A stretch of 64,000 nucleotides of DNA, from positions 3,410,001 to 3,474,000 of the forward strand of contig NZ_KI912270.1 of assembly GCF_000243415.2 (NCBI RefSeq). The letters run 5' to 3'. Below the pieces are notes generated by a model that ran no database searches, was not told where the DNA came from, and worked only from the letters and a program-made list of their open reading frames with translations. A program made the position numbers and the translations under genes. This DNA comes from Mycolicibacterium tusciae JS617. GTDB lineage: Bacteria; Actinomycetota; Actinomycetes; Mycobacteriales; Mycobacteriaceae. Positions 18,797 through 27,586 of the stretch are shown in pieces (position 1 is the stretch's first letter; each line of letters starts with the position of its first letter).

Positions 18797-19867
18797 CTAT
18801 CCGAAGAACGGATTTCGCCGGTTGGCCAACAACTGATACAGCGTCAGCTGGATGGTCTCGCGCACGTGGTCGGTCAGTTCGAAGGTGATCATCGGATCGT
18901 CGGCCGCTGCTTCGTCGTAATCGGCCGTATAGATCGGTTCGCCGAACTGGATGTGCCACTTCGACGGCAGGGGCACCAAACCGGCAGGTCCGGCCAGCGG
19001 GAACAACGGGGTGACGGGGAAATACGGCAGCCCGAGCAGGCGGGCCAACAGCTTGACGTCGGCGATCATCGGATAGATCTCTTCGGAGCCGACGATCGAA
19101 CACGGCACGATCGGCGCCTTGGTCCGCAGCGCGGCCGAGACGAACCCGCCGCGCCCGAACCGCTGCAGCTTGTAGCGGTCCTTGAAGTGCTTGCCCAGAC
19201 CCTTGTAGCCCTCGGGGAAGACGGCGGTCAGCTCGCCTGCCTCCAACAGCCGGTGCGCGTCAGACGTGCAGGCCATGGTGTGACCGGCCTTGCGCGCGGC
19301 CTGGCCCAGCACGGGCATGTCGAACACCATGTCGGCGGCCAGCAGTCGCAGGTCTCGATTGGTCGGGTGGTTGTCGTGAACCGCCACCGACGTCATCAGC
19401 CCGTCGAAGGGCAGTACGCCGGCGTGGTTGGCGACCACCAACGCGGCACCGGTCTCGGGCAGGTTCTCGATGCCGCTGACCTCGACCCGGAACCACGACT
19501 TGAAAAACACTCGCAGCAAAGGCAAGAAGATTGCGTTGTTGAGGTGGGAGTCGAAGCCGAACTCGTCGACGGTGTAGTCGCCCATCATCCGCTTGCGAAT
19601 GAATTCAGCGCCTGCGCCGATGCGTTTGGCGAGTTCGGTCGGTGTCTCCTCGGCGCCGGCGGTGCCTAACGCAGCGCCACGGACCTGATCGATTTCGCGA
19701 ACGACAGCGGCGATCTGCTCAGCAGAGGCGTGAGCGCCGCCGTCGGAATGCAGGGATGGATGCCGGCGCGAACTTTCCGCACGCGCCGCGGCGGCCCGCC
19801 GCTGGGCCCCAGATCGGCCCGAATTTGAGTGCAGTGGAATGACTTTGGCTTTTGACTCGCCCGCCAC
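18797..19867 (-). CDS. Lysophospholipid/glycerol acyltransferase family protein
   Basis: A 356-residue PlsC-like acyltransferase. The first motif reads VVANHAGVLPFDG (NHxGxxxxD instead of the usual HxxxxD), followed by FPEGYKGLGK, with its Pro-Glu-Gly, as the substrate-binding block. A disordered basic N-terminus precedes it. The start is the GTG at 19867, with GGAGAAGG 7 bases before it. Likely a phospholipid or glycolipid acyl transfer; corresponds to Rv0502. It lies 38 bases after the end of the SDR epimerase gene on the same strand. Confidence 0.85.
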   Translation of the reverse strand: MAGESKAKVIPLHSNSGRSGAQRRAAAARAESSRRHPSLHSDGGAHASAEQIAAVVREIDQVRGAALGTAGAEETPTELAKRIGAGAEFIRKRMMGDYTVDEFGFDSHLNNAIFLPLLRVFFKSWFRVEVSGIENLPETGAALVVANHAGVLPFDGLMTSVAVHDNHPTNRDLRLLAADMVFDMPVLGQAARKAGHTMACTSDAHRLLEAGELTAVFPEGYKGLGKHFKDRYKLQRFGRGGFVSAALRTKAPIVPCSIVGSEEIYPMIADVKLLARLLGLPYFPVTPLFPLAGPAGLVPLPSKWHIQFGEPIYTADYDEAAADDPMITFELTDHVRETIQLTLYQLLANRRNPFFG

Positions 19868-19905
19868 CTTGATACCTTCTCCCCCACCCGACACGAACTG
19901 TGCTG

Positions 19906-20982
19906 TTATCTTCCCCACCGCTGCGCCGCAGATACGGCACGGCTCTCCAGTGAGCGTACCCATTTTGGGTCGATGATCGGAGTCAACCCGCGACCCCGGA
20001 CGTAATCGTCGAAAGCTTCCACGGTTGTCCACTTTGGGCTGTAGCCAAGGTCATTACGCATTCGTGTCGTATCCATGACCCGGCCGTAACTCAAGTAGTC
20101 GAGCTGTTCTCGATCGACCTCAGTGTAGCGAGTCGCGCGCCATAGCGAATCCACGGCCGAGAGCGCCGATCGCGGTACCGGCAGCGGCATCCTCCCCGAC
20201 CGGCGGATGGCCTGGCTCATCATGATGATTCCCGAAGCGCCGATGTTGAACGCACCTGACTTGCCTGCCATCGTGGCACGCTCCAGCGCGCCAAGGGCGT
20301 CCTGTTCGTGCAGCAGCTGCAGCCGGGCGTCGTGACCGAAGACCGTCGGCACCACCGGCCCTGCGAGGTACCGCGAGAGCGCGGTGTCCATCGCGGGACC
20401 GATCATGTTGGCCAGCCGCAGGACAGTCACGGTGATGTCGGGGCGGCGCCGGCCCAGCCCGCGCGCGTAGCCCTCGATATCGATGCTGTCGCGGGCGAAG
20501 CCGTCACCCGGTGGCCGCCGGGCACTCTTGTTCTCGGTGACCACGGCGGGGTCGTGCGGGTGCGAGCCGTAGATCTCGGAGGTCGACTTCACGATCACAC
20601 GCCGCACCGTCGGCGCCTTCTGGCAGGCGGCGAACAGCTGGATCGCGCCCATCACGTTGAGTTCCTTGAGGGCGGCCTTCCCCCCGGCACGCGGCGCGTA
20701 GGACGCCGCGGCGGCATGCACGACGGTGTCGACGTCCCCGTTTCGGATGACCTTGGCGATGAAGGGGTTGCGGATATCCGCGCGAACGAACTCGGCGCGG
20801 CCCATCCGGCGCAGCATGTCCTTGCTCGGCGCGATCGCGTCGACGGCGATGACGTGATTGATCAACGGGTTTTGGGCCAACCGAGCCGTGAGATACCCGC
20901 CGAGGAACCGGCATGCACCGGTGACCAGCACAACCTTGGGGTAGTGGACGGTGTCGTCTGGTGAACGACCCTGCGAATCCAT
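19906..20982 (-). CDS. NAD-dependent epimerase/dehydratase family protein (extended SDR)
   Basis: A 358-residue extended SDR. The nucleotide motif is VLVTGACRFLGGYL (GxCxxxGG instead of the canonical GxxGxxG); HAAAASYAPR and a later STSEIYGSHP follow, but the Tyr-x-x-x-Lys pair is not obvious, so dehydrogenase activity is uncertain. Corresponds to Rv0501 (named galE2 in M. tuberculosis); UDP-galactose epimerase activity is not supported by the sequence alone. Confidence 0.8.
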   Translation of the reverse strand: MDSQGRSPDDTVHYPKVVLVTGACRFLGGYLTARLAQNPLINHVIAVDAIAPSKDMLRRMGRAEFVRADIRNPFIAKVIRNGDVDTVVHAAAASYAPRAGGKAALKELNVMGAIQLFAACQKAPTVRRVIVKSTSEIYGSHPHDPAVVTENKSARRPPGDGFARDSIDIEGYARGLGRRRPDITVTVLRLANMIGPAMDTALSRYLAGPVVPTVFGHDARLQLLHEQDALGALERATMAGKSGAFNIGASGIIMMSQAIRRSGRMPLPVPRSALSAVDSLWRATRYTEVDREQLDYLSYGRVMDTTRMRNDLGYSPKWTTVEAFDDYVRGRGLTPIIDPKWVRSLESRAVSAAQRWGR

Positions 20983-21011
20983 CCGGTCAGCCTAGCGACC
21001 GAGCAGCAGAG

Positions 21012-21113
21012 CTACTTGCCGAGTTTTCTGCGCTGAACCCTGGTGCGACGAAGCAGCTTGCGGTGCTTCTTCTTCGACATACGCTTACGCCGCTTCTTAA
21101 TGACTGAACCCAT
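21012..21113 (-). CDS. 33-residue basic ribosomal protein bS22 (AURKAIP1/COX24 type)
   Basis: A 33-residue, extremely basic peptide starting [19 protein letters not shown] and ending [12 protein letters not shown]. This is the actinobacterial AURKAIP1/COX24-domain protein known as bS22 in mycobacterial ribosomes (Rv0500B). It binds rRNA in the small subunit. It is easily missed because of its size. It sits downstream of the small HTH gene and upstream of the SDR gene on the same strand. Confidence 0.9.
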
Positions 21114-21280
21114 GGACTCCGCTACCTAGATGTATATGCGCACTTCTGTGCACCACGCACTCCCTGTGCACTCCGCGCACGTGACTCGACCAGCCACCTT
21201 ACCTGGGTGGCCCAGGTAAACGAAAAGGGCCGGCGACATCGGACTCGGTGGTCAAACGGCGCAGGGCGAGGACCAAACAA

Positions 21281-21547
21281 TCAGCCTGCGTCGAAGTACG
21301 AGCTTTCGAGCATGTCGTGCACGGCCTTGGCGTGCACACGGAATGAGCGGCCGACACGCACGGCGGGCAGCTCTCCGTTGTGCACCAACCGATATACGGT
21401 CATCTTGCTGACTCGCATCAGACTCGCCACTTCCGCGACGGTGAGAAATTGAGCACGGGGCGGCTGGCCGTCGGACGCGCCGGAACCGGCACTGTCTCGC
21501 TTGCCGCTCGCCGAATCACGACCCGATGGCCCGTTCATAGACGTCAT
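21281..21547 (-). CDS. Small excisionase-family helix-turn-helix DNA-binding protein
   Basis: An 88-residue protein. A MerR/excisionase-like winged HTH fills residues 31-80: FLTVAEVASLMRVSKMTVYR, then the wing VHNGELPAVRVGRSFRVH. The first 25 residues are Ser/Gly-rich. It corresponds to Rv0500A, next to proC and bS22; no prophage or integrase is nearby, so an excisionase function is not implied. A short DNA-binding regulator is likely. Confidence 0.85.
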   Translation of the reverse strand: MTSMNGPSGRDSASGKRDSAGSGASDGQPPRAQFLTVAEVASLMRVSKMTVYRLVHNGELPAVRVGRSFRVHAKAVHDMLESSYFDAG

Positions 21548-21665
21548 CGCAACCCATTCAGTTCAGGCACGAGCAGTCCCAGCAGCTTCCCCACCGCTGG
21601 CACCGACCCGTGCTTACACGAGGAGAATAGCGTGGCGTATGGGGTTACTGCGACGGGTGTGGGCT

Positions 21666-21703
21666 AATCAATTTGAATTGATTGAATTACTGAGATGTAA
21701 TTC
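21666..21703. terminator. Two adjacent AT-rich palindromes at the proC stop codon
   Basis: AATCAATT-TG-AATTGATT (21666-21683) is an 18-bp palindrome, followed at once by GAATTAC-tgagat-GTAATTC (21684-21703), which straddles the proC stop. Both are strikingly AT-rich for this genome. They may terminate proC transcription or act as an operator about 120 bases upstream of the small HTH gene. Confidence 0.45.
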
Positions 21704-22580
21704 CTAGCTGCTCAGACCGGGTTTTTGCGGCTTCCACGGCCGACGCGACAGCCGCCCGCAAACCGCCCCTTTCGAGTTCCCGCAGACCAGCGGCGGTGGT
21801 ACCACCGGGCGAGGTAACTGTCGCGCGCAGCTGCGCGGCGGTCGTGTCGATCGCGGAGCCCAGAAAAGTTCCGGCCACATCGCCGGACGGCTGAGCCTCA
21901 TCGAGGCGCTCGAGCAGCATCGCGGCCGAACCCGCCATTGTTTGCACGACAAGATCGGTCGAAACCGACCGCGGCAGACCGGCCGCCACACCGGCATCCA
22001 CCAAGGCCTCGACCATCAGAAAGAAGTAGGCCGGGCCCGACCCGGACACGGCGGTGACGGCGTCGAGTTGCGACTCCGGCACGGTCAGCACACCGCCGAC
22101 CGCATCGAAGATCGCCGACACCTCCTTGAGGTGTTCCGCGGTCGCGAAACGGCCGGGCGCCAACGCGCTCACACCGCCGCCGACGACGACCGGGGCGTTG
22201 GGCATCACCCGGACGACAGGTGACCCCGCCGGCAACTTGTTCTCGTAGAACGCCGCCGTGACGCCGGCTGCGACGGTGACGAAAACCTTTTCGGCGGTAT
22301 CGGTTTCGGCCCTCGCTGCGGCGTCGGCGATCTCAGCGACCAGACCCTCGACGTCGAACGGCTTCACCGCGACGATGACGTACGTCGCGGTGTCGACCGC
22401 GTCCTCCACCGTCGTGACCAGCACCGAATACTTCTCGGATAGGTACTTCGCCCGGCCGGGGTCCTTCTCGGCGACCACCAGGTCCTTGACCTGCCGACCG
22501 GCGCGCAGCATGCCTGACAGCAGCGCCTCACCCATACTTCCGCCGCCGATGATCCCGATTCTGGCCATGGAAGAAAGCAT
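21687..22580 (-). CDS. proC: Pyrroline-5-carboxylate reductase
   Basis: A 297-residue ProC, the last step of proline synthesis, using NAD(P)H. The N-terminal Rossmann motif is IGIIGGGSMGEAL; the C-terminal signature reads VTAVSGSGPAYFFLMVEAL, and SPGGTTAAGLRELE is the substrate loop. The start could be the ATG at 22580 (MLSSMARIG, as in the M. tuberculosis form) or the internal ATG at 22568; no clear ribosome site decides it. Confidence 0.96.
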   Translation of the reverse strand: MLSSMARIGIIGGGSMGEALLSGMLRAGRQVKDLVVAEKDPGRAKYLSEKYSVLVTTVEDAVDTATYVIVAVKPFDVEGLVAEIADAAARAETDTAEKVFVTVAAGVTAAFYENKLPAGSPVVRVMPNAPVVVGGGVSALAPGRFATAEHLKEVSAIFDAVGGVLTVPESQLDAVTAVSGSGPAYFFLMVEALVDAGVAAGLPRSVSTDLVVQTMAGSAAMLLERLDEAQPSGDVAGTFLGSAIDTTAAQLRATVTSPGGTTAAGLRELERGGLRAAVASAVEAAKTRSEQLGITSQ

Positions 22581-22598
22581 TGCAGACGCCGCGCGCGG

Positions 22599-23411
22599 TT
22601 ACTGTGCGGGCGGCACCATCGCCAGCTGGCGGCTCTGCACGACGATGTGGCCCTCGCAGTCGACGACGATGTGGTCCTCGTCGAACCAGTCCTGGCCGAT
22701 CTGCACCGTCGTACACAGCACCCGCAGCCAGCCGTCTGCGGGCAGTGCCCGCAGATAGGCCGTGAGTTGCACGGTGGGCGCCCAACCGAACCGGTTGACC
22801 CCGAACGTCACCGGAGCCGACACATCGCCGCACAGCAGGGCGAAAAGAACGTCGGGAGCGACGCCCTTCGGCCGCACCCAGTACTCGATGACCGGCGGGC
22901 CGCCGTCCGACCGCGGTTCCATGGTGGTCAGCGACGGTCGTATGTCACAGCCGTGCGCGAGATGGACGATGTCGGCCATCCGATGGCCAGGCCCGATCGG
23001 CTCGAGACCGGGCGGCGGTTCCGGCTGCATCAACGGGACGACGGGGTTGACTGATAACAGCGGCGGGACATGGTGTTCGGGCTCGCCGAGCGTGACAGAA
23101 GCCCGCACGGCGACCCTGTCCCCCTGGTTCAGCTCGACGTCGATCAGGCTGACGCGACGGCCGCGCTTGCGCACGGTCGTGTGCACCCGCATCGGACCGG
23201 GATCGGGCGCCCACAGGAAGTTCCCCGAGATCGCGATCGGCTGCACGTCACCGGCATGCTCGGTGCGGGCCGCGTTCGCGCACAGCGCCAGCATCGCCCC
23301 GCCGTGCACCTTCTCGCCGATGGTCCAATGCTCGTTCAACTCACCGTCATATGCGCCGTCGCCGGCACTGGTGAGCACCATGGCGTCGGTGAACAGGGTC
23401 GAGCTCGACAT
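22599..23411 (-). CDS. Acyl-CoA thioesterase family protein
   Basis: A 270-residue double hot-dog protein of the TesB/4HBT_3 type. GEKVHGGAMLALCANAA in the first domain and VTFGVNRFGWAPTVQLTAYL in the second correspond to the paired hot-dog helices. It probably hydrolyses acyl-CoA in the cytoplasm. Corresponds in place to Rv0499, between proC and the TIM-barrel gene. Chain-length preference unknown. Confidence 0.8.
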   Translation of the reverse strand: MSSSTLFTDAMVLTSAGDGAYDGELNEHWTIGEKVHGGAMLALCANAARTEHAGDVQPIAISGNFLWAPDPGPMRVHTTVRKRGRRVSLIDVELNQGDRVAVRASVTLGEPEHHVPPLLSVNPVVPLMQPEPPPGLEPIGPGHRMADIVHLAHGCDIRPSLTTMEPRSDGGPPVIEYWVRPKGVAPDVLFALLCGDVSAPVTFGVNRFGWAPTVQLTAYLRALPADGWLRVLCTTVQIGQDWFDEDHIVVDCEGHIVVQSRQLAMVPPAQ

Positions 23412-23429
23412 GTGCTTCCTAACCTCGGG

Positions 23430-24275
23430 TCAGCGCAGCAGATTTGCGCGGGCGAACTGTAGCGACTCGGCCAGCAGCGCCTCACGCTCACCGGCCGACC
23501 TCGCCCCCGACGTGGTCACCTCGAGGATCACATGACCGGAGAAGTTGCTTGCCGCCAGCATCTCGCAGACCTCGACGGTCGGTTGGGTGCCACGGCCGGG
23601 CACCAGATGTTCGTCCGCCGACGCGCCGCTGCCGTCGCACAGATGCAGGTGCACCAGGCCCTCACCCATCCTGTTCGCCATGTCGACGGCGTCGGTGCCT
23701 GCGGTCGCGGTGTGCGACAGGTCCAGCGTGTAGTGGGCGTGGTTGCCGTCCAGCGGGTCGTAGGACGGCGCGAACGCCGAGATACCCGGTCCCGGCTTAC
23801 CGCCGCGCTTGCGCATGCGCTCGATCGACGTCTGGCCCGCACCGAAGAACCGGTCGGCGCGGAACGGAAACATGTTCTCCACCGCCACCAGCACATCGCT
23901 GGACGCCTCGAGTTCGGCGACCTGGTCGCTGAACCCTTCGGCGTATCTGCGTTGCCACCGGAACGGCGGATGGACCACTACGGTCTGAGCGCCGAGCTGT
24001 TCTGCGGCCCGTACGCTGCGCTCCAATTTCGGAATCGGATTTGCGCCCCACACCCGCTGCGAGATCAACAGGCACGGTGCGTGCACCGAAAGCACAGGCA
24101 TCTCGTATCGCTCGGACAACTCGGCGATGGCATCGATGTCCTGGGAGACCGTCTCGGCCCACACCATCAGTTCGACGCCGTCATAGCCCAGTGTCGCGGC
24201 GTACTCGAAGGCGGCCTCGGTCCTCAGCGGATATACCGAGGCCGTCGACAGACCGACCTTGATTGCGGGGCGCAC
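23430..24275 (-). CDS. Sugar phosphate isomerase/epimerase-like TIM-barrel protein
   Basis: A 281-residue xylose isomerase-like TIM barrel. Metal-binding positions of the family are visible in VELMVWAE (Glu), VAVENMFPF (Glu), LDLSHTATAG (His) and VHLHLCDG (His/Asp). Corresponds to Rv0498. The substrate is unknown; the family covers sugar epimerases, IolE-like dehydratases and endonuclease IV folds. Confidence 0.82.
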   Translation of the reverse strand: MRPAIKVGLSTASVYPLRTEAAFEYAATLGYDGVELMVWAETVSQDIDAIAELSERYEMPVLSVHAPCLLISQRVWGANPIPKLERSVRAAEQLGAQTVVVHPPFRWQRRYAEGFSDQVAELEASSDVLVAVENMFPFRADRFFGAGQTSIERMRKRGGKPGPGISAFAPSYDPLDGNHAHYTLDLSHTATAGTDAVDMANRMGEGLVHLHLCDGSGASADEHLVPGRGTQPTVEVCEMLAASNFSGHVILEVTTSGARSAGEREALLAESLQFARANLLR

Positions 24276-24303
24276 GTTGTCTATTCGGCGGCAGTAGTCG
24301 CCG

Positions 24304-25422
24304 TCAACCCGACTGCAGCAGCGCCAACGGGCCCAACGTGACCAGCGCGCCCACGGCGACCGCGATCAGCGTGCTGCCGATGTCCTCGGTCTTGCGCACC
24401 ACCCGCACCCCAACCACCAGGCCGAGAATCACCAAGACGGACAGCACCAGCGCGACGATGTTGTTCCACTTCCACAGCTGGTCGAAGGCGACGAACAAAC
24501 CGGCGCCGAATGCGACCGCCAGAACGCACTGCCCGACGATCCACACGCCGTGCATGAACGACGACATGGCTTTCGGCCGGGCCGTTTCGGCTTCATGGTC
24601 CGAGTCGGCGGTTGCGATGTCTGCCCGAGCCGGCGCTGTGCCGCCGCGGGCCAGGTCGTCGGCCACGGTCTGAGGGCCGCCGAACAAGGTACCCGCGGTG
24701 GCTCGCAGATACGGACGCGTGCTGTCGGGATCCTTGGCGTCATCCTCGAGGTCGCCGACCGCATCCACGGCATTGTCGTCCTCGTCGTCGTCCTCGTCGT
24801 CGTCGACCGGATCCGGGCTCATCTCCTCAGCGTCTGACCCGACCGCGTCGAATCGAGGCGGCGCGTAGCTCGAACGACGCGGTGGCGCAAAAAACTCCAC
24901 GTCGACGTCGGTCTCTCGCTGCTGGATATGGGCGGCGTAGTCGGAGACCGCGTCGGCGTAGTCGTCGTCCGACTCATCGTCGGTCTTGCCTTCGATGTCG
25001 TCGTCGACCGATTCGGTGTCATCGACCGATTCGGTGTCGTCGACCAGATCGGTTTCGGTGTCTTGATGTTCGACCACACCGTTGCCGGTCGCGGGGCTTT
25101 TCAGCTCGACGGGCTCGACAGGCTCGACGGGTTCGTCGGGTTCGTCGGGTTCGTCGGCGACGGCCTCGGCGGGTTGGGTCTGCGGCTCCTCGACTTCCGG
25201 CGCAACCACCACGGGCTGCTGGTCGACGGGTTGATCGGCGACCGGGTGATCGGTGATGATCGGGATCTCGCCGGTCAACTCGGCGACGGAGATCGAGTCG
25301 GTGTCGCCGCGGCGGCGCCTGCGTCGACCGCCGTGCGGAGGGGCGCCGATGGTGCCGTTGCGCGCCAGCAACTCCGCAACCGAGATCGGTCGCGTGCTCT
25401 GGGTGTCTTCTGGTCCTGTCAT
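24304..25422 (-). CDS. Acidic low-complexity protein with C-terminal membrane helices (Rv0497-like)
   Basis: A 372-residue protein. ISVAELLARNG near residue 13 and ISVAELTGEIP near residue 44 are two copies of one short motif, separated by a Gly/Arg-rich linker. Residues 60-250 are a disordered Asp/Glu/Pro region with short repeats (DEPDEPDEP, EPVEPVEPV, DDTESVDDTESVDD). The last 90 residues hold three membrane helices (GVWIVGQCVLAVAFGAGLF and two more). The acidic region likely faces the cytoplasm. Function unknown. Confidence 0.8.
   Translation of the reverse strand: MTGPEDTQSTRPISVAELLARNGTIGAPPHGGRRRRRRGDTDSISVAELTGEIPIITDHPVADQPVDQQPVVVAPEVEEPQTQPAEAVADEPDEPDEPVEPVEPVELKSPATGNGVVEHQDTETDLVDDTESVDDTESVDDDIEGKTDDESDDDYADAVSDYAAHIQQRETDVDVEFFAPPRRSSYAPPRFDAVGSDAEEMSPDPVDDDEDDDEDDNAVDAVGDLEDDAKDPDSTRPYLRATAGTLFGGPQTVADDLARGGTAPARADIATADSDHEAETARPKAMSSFMHGVWIVGQCVLAVAFGAGLFVAFDQLWKWNNIVALVLSVLVILGLVVGVRVVRKTEDIGSTLIAVAVGALVTLGPLALLQSG
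25020..25160. repeat. Short in-frame repeats coding the acidic tract
   Basis: Inside the Rv0497-like gene the DNA carries GGTTCGTCG-type 9-mers in tandem near 25136-25155, CTCGACGGG-type 9-mers near 25108-25130, and an 18-base repeat (GATTCGGTGTCATCGACC and its near copy) near 25012-25045. These are candidate slippage tracts that would change length in frame. Confidence 0.6.
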
Positions 25423-25478
25423 CGTCTCTCGCCTCTGGGCCCCTGGTTCCGGCGCCGTGTGAGCTTCCGCCCTGCTGG

Positions 25479-26444
25479 TCAGCGTCGCTGTACGGATGTC
25501 TCCATCAACGCCGTTCCATCAGCCTCGCTGTCGAGTTTCCGCAGAATCAGCCCTTCTCGCAATGCCCAGGGGCAGATATCTACGCTTTCGACATCGAGAG
25601 CCTTCATGCTCGCCTCAGCTACCAGGGCGCCGGCCACGATCTGCGGCGCCCGCTCAGCACTCACCCCTTCCAACTCCGCACGGTCAGCCGCGGTCATCCT
25701 AGAGATGAATGCTATGAGCTGCCTTAAGCCGGTGGCTGTGACCGTCCGCTTGACCGTCGGACCTGCCCCGGAGGGCGCGGCGCCGGTGAGGCGGGCCAGC
25801 GAACGGAACGTCTTGGACGTCGCTACCGCCAAGTCCGGGTTGCCTGCCTTGAGCATCTCGGCACCGGCGTCGGCCAACTCGGTCGCCAGCCAGTCGCGCA
25901 GCATGGCGACGCGGCGACGGCCGGGCGGATCGTCGGGCAGCCACTCGCGAGTCAGCCTGCCCGCGCCGAGCGGCAGCGAGAGCGCCACCTCAGGCTCCTC
26001 GTCGACACCGTTCGACAACTCCAACGAGCCGCCGCCGATGTCGATGTTGATGATGCGGCCGGCGCTCCAGCCGTACCAGCGACGCACGGCAAGGAACGTC
26101 AGCCTGGATTCGTCGACCCCGCTGAGCACCTGCAGTGCTACCCCGGTCTCGGCGTGCACCCTGGCGAGCAGTTCTTCGGAGTTCTTGGCGTCGCGCACGG
26201 CCGAGGTGGCGAATGCCATCAGCTCGGCGCAGCCCGAACTCGCGGCGATCTTGGCAAGCTCGTCGAGGGTGCCGATCAATTTGTCGGCGCCCTTGCGGGT
26301 GAGTTTTCCGTTGCCGTCGATCGCCTCGGCGAGGCGCAGCGCGGCCTTGGTGGAGCTCATGGGCGTCGGATGGCCGCCGCGACGCGCGTCCACCACCAAG
26401 AGATGGACGGTATTGCTGCCGACATCCAGCACGCCTAATCGCAC
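25479..26444 (-). CDS. ppx: Ppx/GppA family exopolyphosphatase
   Basis: A 321-residue protein with the ASKHA fold. [18 protein letters not shown] is phosphate-binding loop 1, [13 protein letters not shown] is loop 2, and the general base region is [14 protein letters not shown]. It hydrolyses the ends of polyphosphate or the pppGpp 5'-phosphate. It is of the short form, lacking the C-terminal HD domain of E. coli Ppx, as in M. tuberculosis Rv0496. GTG start. Divergent from the Cys-rich gene with only 12 bases between. Confidence 0.9.
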   Translation of the reverse strand: MRLGVLDVGSNTVHLLVVDARRGGHPTPMSSTKAALRLAEAIDGNGKLTRKGADKLIGTLDELAKIAASSGCAELMAFATSAVRDAKNSEELLARVHAETGVALQVLSGVDESRLTFLAVRRWYGWSAGRIINIDIGGGSLELSNGVDEEPEVALSLPLGAGRLTREWLPDDPPGRRRVAMLRDWLATELADAGAEMLKAGNPDLAVATSKTFRSLARLTGAAPSGAGPTVKRTVTATGLRQLIAFISRMTAADRAELEGVSAERAPQIVAGALVAEASMKALDVESVDICPWALREGLILRKLDSEADGTALMETSVQRR

Positions 26445-26456
26445 ACATACAACGTA

Positions 26457-27254
26457 GTGGGTTTACCGTTGAATACTGTGAGCGCATCGCATCCCGGTGA
26501 GGTTGAACTCGACTTTGCCCGTGAGTGGGTTGAGTTTTACGACCCAGACAACCCTGAGCACTTGATTGCGGCGGATATGACGTGGCTGCTGTCGCGGTGG
26601 ACGTGCGTGTTCGGCACGCCCGCCTGTCAGGGCACCGTGGAAAACCGGCCCGACGACGGATGCTGCTCGCACGGCGCCTTCATGTCCGACGAGAACGACA
26701 TCGCCCAACTCGATGACGCCGTCAAACTGCTGACCGACGAGGATTGGCAGTTTCGGGACAAGGGGCTCGGTAAGAAGGGCTACCTCGAGATGGACGAGTA
26801 TGACGACAAGCCCAATCTGCGCACCCGAAAGTACAAGGGCGCCTGCATCTTTCTGAACCGGCCCGGCTTCCCCGGCGGCATCGGCTGCGCCCTGCACAGC
26901 AAGGCGCTCAAGATCGGCGTCGAACCGTTGACCCTGAAGCCGGAGGTCTGCTGGCAGTTGCCGATCCGCCGCACCCAGGAATGGGTGGAACGACCGGATG
27001 GCACCGAGGTGCTCAAGACGTGGATCACCGAGTACGACCGCCGCGGCTGGGGTGAGGGCGGTGAAGATCTGCACTGGTACTGCACGGGCGATCCCAATGC
27101 GCACGTCGGCAAGAAGCAGGTGTGGGAGTCCTACGCGCCGGAACTCACCGAACTGCTTGGCGAGAAGGCCTACGCCGAGCTCGCCGCGATGTGTAAGCGA
27201 CGCAGTGGTTTAGGGCTGATCGCGGTGCATCCCGCGACGCGTGCAGCCGAATGA
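26457..27254 (+). CDS. Cysteine-rich conserved protein (Rv0495c-like)
   Basis: A 265-residue protein with cysteines spaced in pairs: [41 protein letters not shown] and PEVCWQLP, suggesting a metal or iron-sulfur centre like the zinc/iron-chelating YkgJ-type proteins. It corresponds to Rv0495c. Start uncertain: GTG at 26457 or an in-frame GTG at 26478; neither has a good ribosome site, and a leaderless transcript is possible. Its stop overlaps the YciI-like start (ATGA). Confidence 0.8.
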   Translation: MGLPLNTVSASHPGEVELDFAREWVEFYDPDNPEHLIAADMTWLLSRWTCVFGTPACQGTVENRPDDGCCSHGAFMSDENDIAQLDDAVKLLTDEDWQFRDKGLGKKGYLEMDEYDDKPNLRTRKYKGACIFLNRPGFPGGIGCALHSKALKIGVEPLTLKPEVCWQLPIRRTQEWVERPDGTEVLKTWITEYDRRGWGEGGEDLHWYCTGDPNAHVGKKQVWESYAPELTELLGEKAYAELAAMCKRRSGLGLIAVHPATRAAE

Positions 27255-27577
27255 CCGATCCACTCGACTCTTCGCGCGAGCGCTCATCACTCTTCTTCTT
27301 CCGCCTGACGCCCCCGCGGGCGGATTTCGCTCAGACCATGACGCCCGCCGAACAGCAGGCCATGGCCGCCCACCAGGAGTACTGGCAACAGCTGCTCCGC
27401 GACGGCCGGGTGGTGGTCTACGGTCCCGTCGCCCAACCCGAAGGGGTGTGGGGACTGGGCGTGCTGCGCGCCGCCGACCGCGCCGAGGTGCTGGCCATCG
27501 CCGAGAGAGACCCCTCAGTCACCGCCGGTGTCAACACCTTTGAGGTGTTCGAAATCATGGACGGCGTTACCGGCTGA
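27251..27577 (+). CDS. YciI-like domain protein
   Basis: A 108-residue YCII-fold protein. The core [23 protein letters not shown] carries the family histidine, followed by [18 protein letters not shown]. Such small proteins are ferredoxin-like dimers, of uncertain enzymatic role. It is translationally coupled to the Cys-rich protein by an ATGA overlap and converges on regX3. It fills the place where I recall Rv0492c-Rv0494 in M. tuberculosis. Confidence 0.8.
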   Translation: MTDPLDSSRERSSLFFFRLTPPRADFAQTMTPAEQQAMAAHQEYWQQLLRDGRVVVYGPVAQPEGVWGLGVLRAADRAEVLAIAERDPSVTAGVNTFEVFEIMDGVTG

Positions 27578-27586
27578 GCCGCATTC

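Noticed and set aside
21281..21547. Prophage excisionase
   Set aside because: The excisionase-type fold is clear, but there is no integrase, attachment site or phage gene nearby, and the gene is a conserved neighbour of proC.
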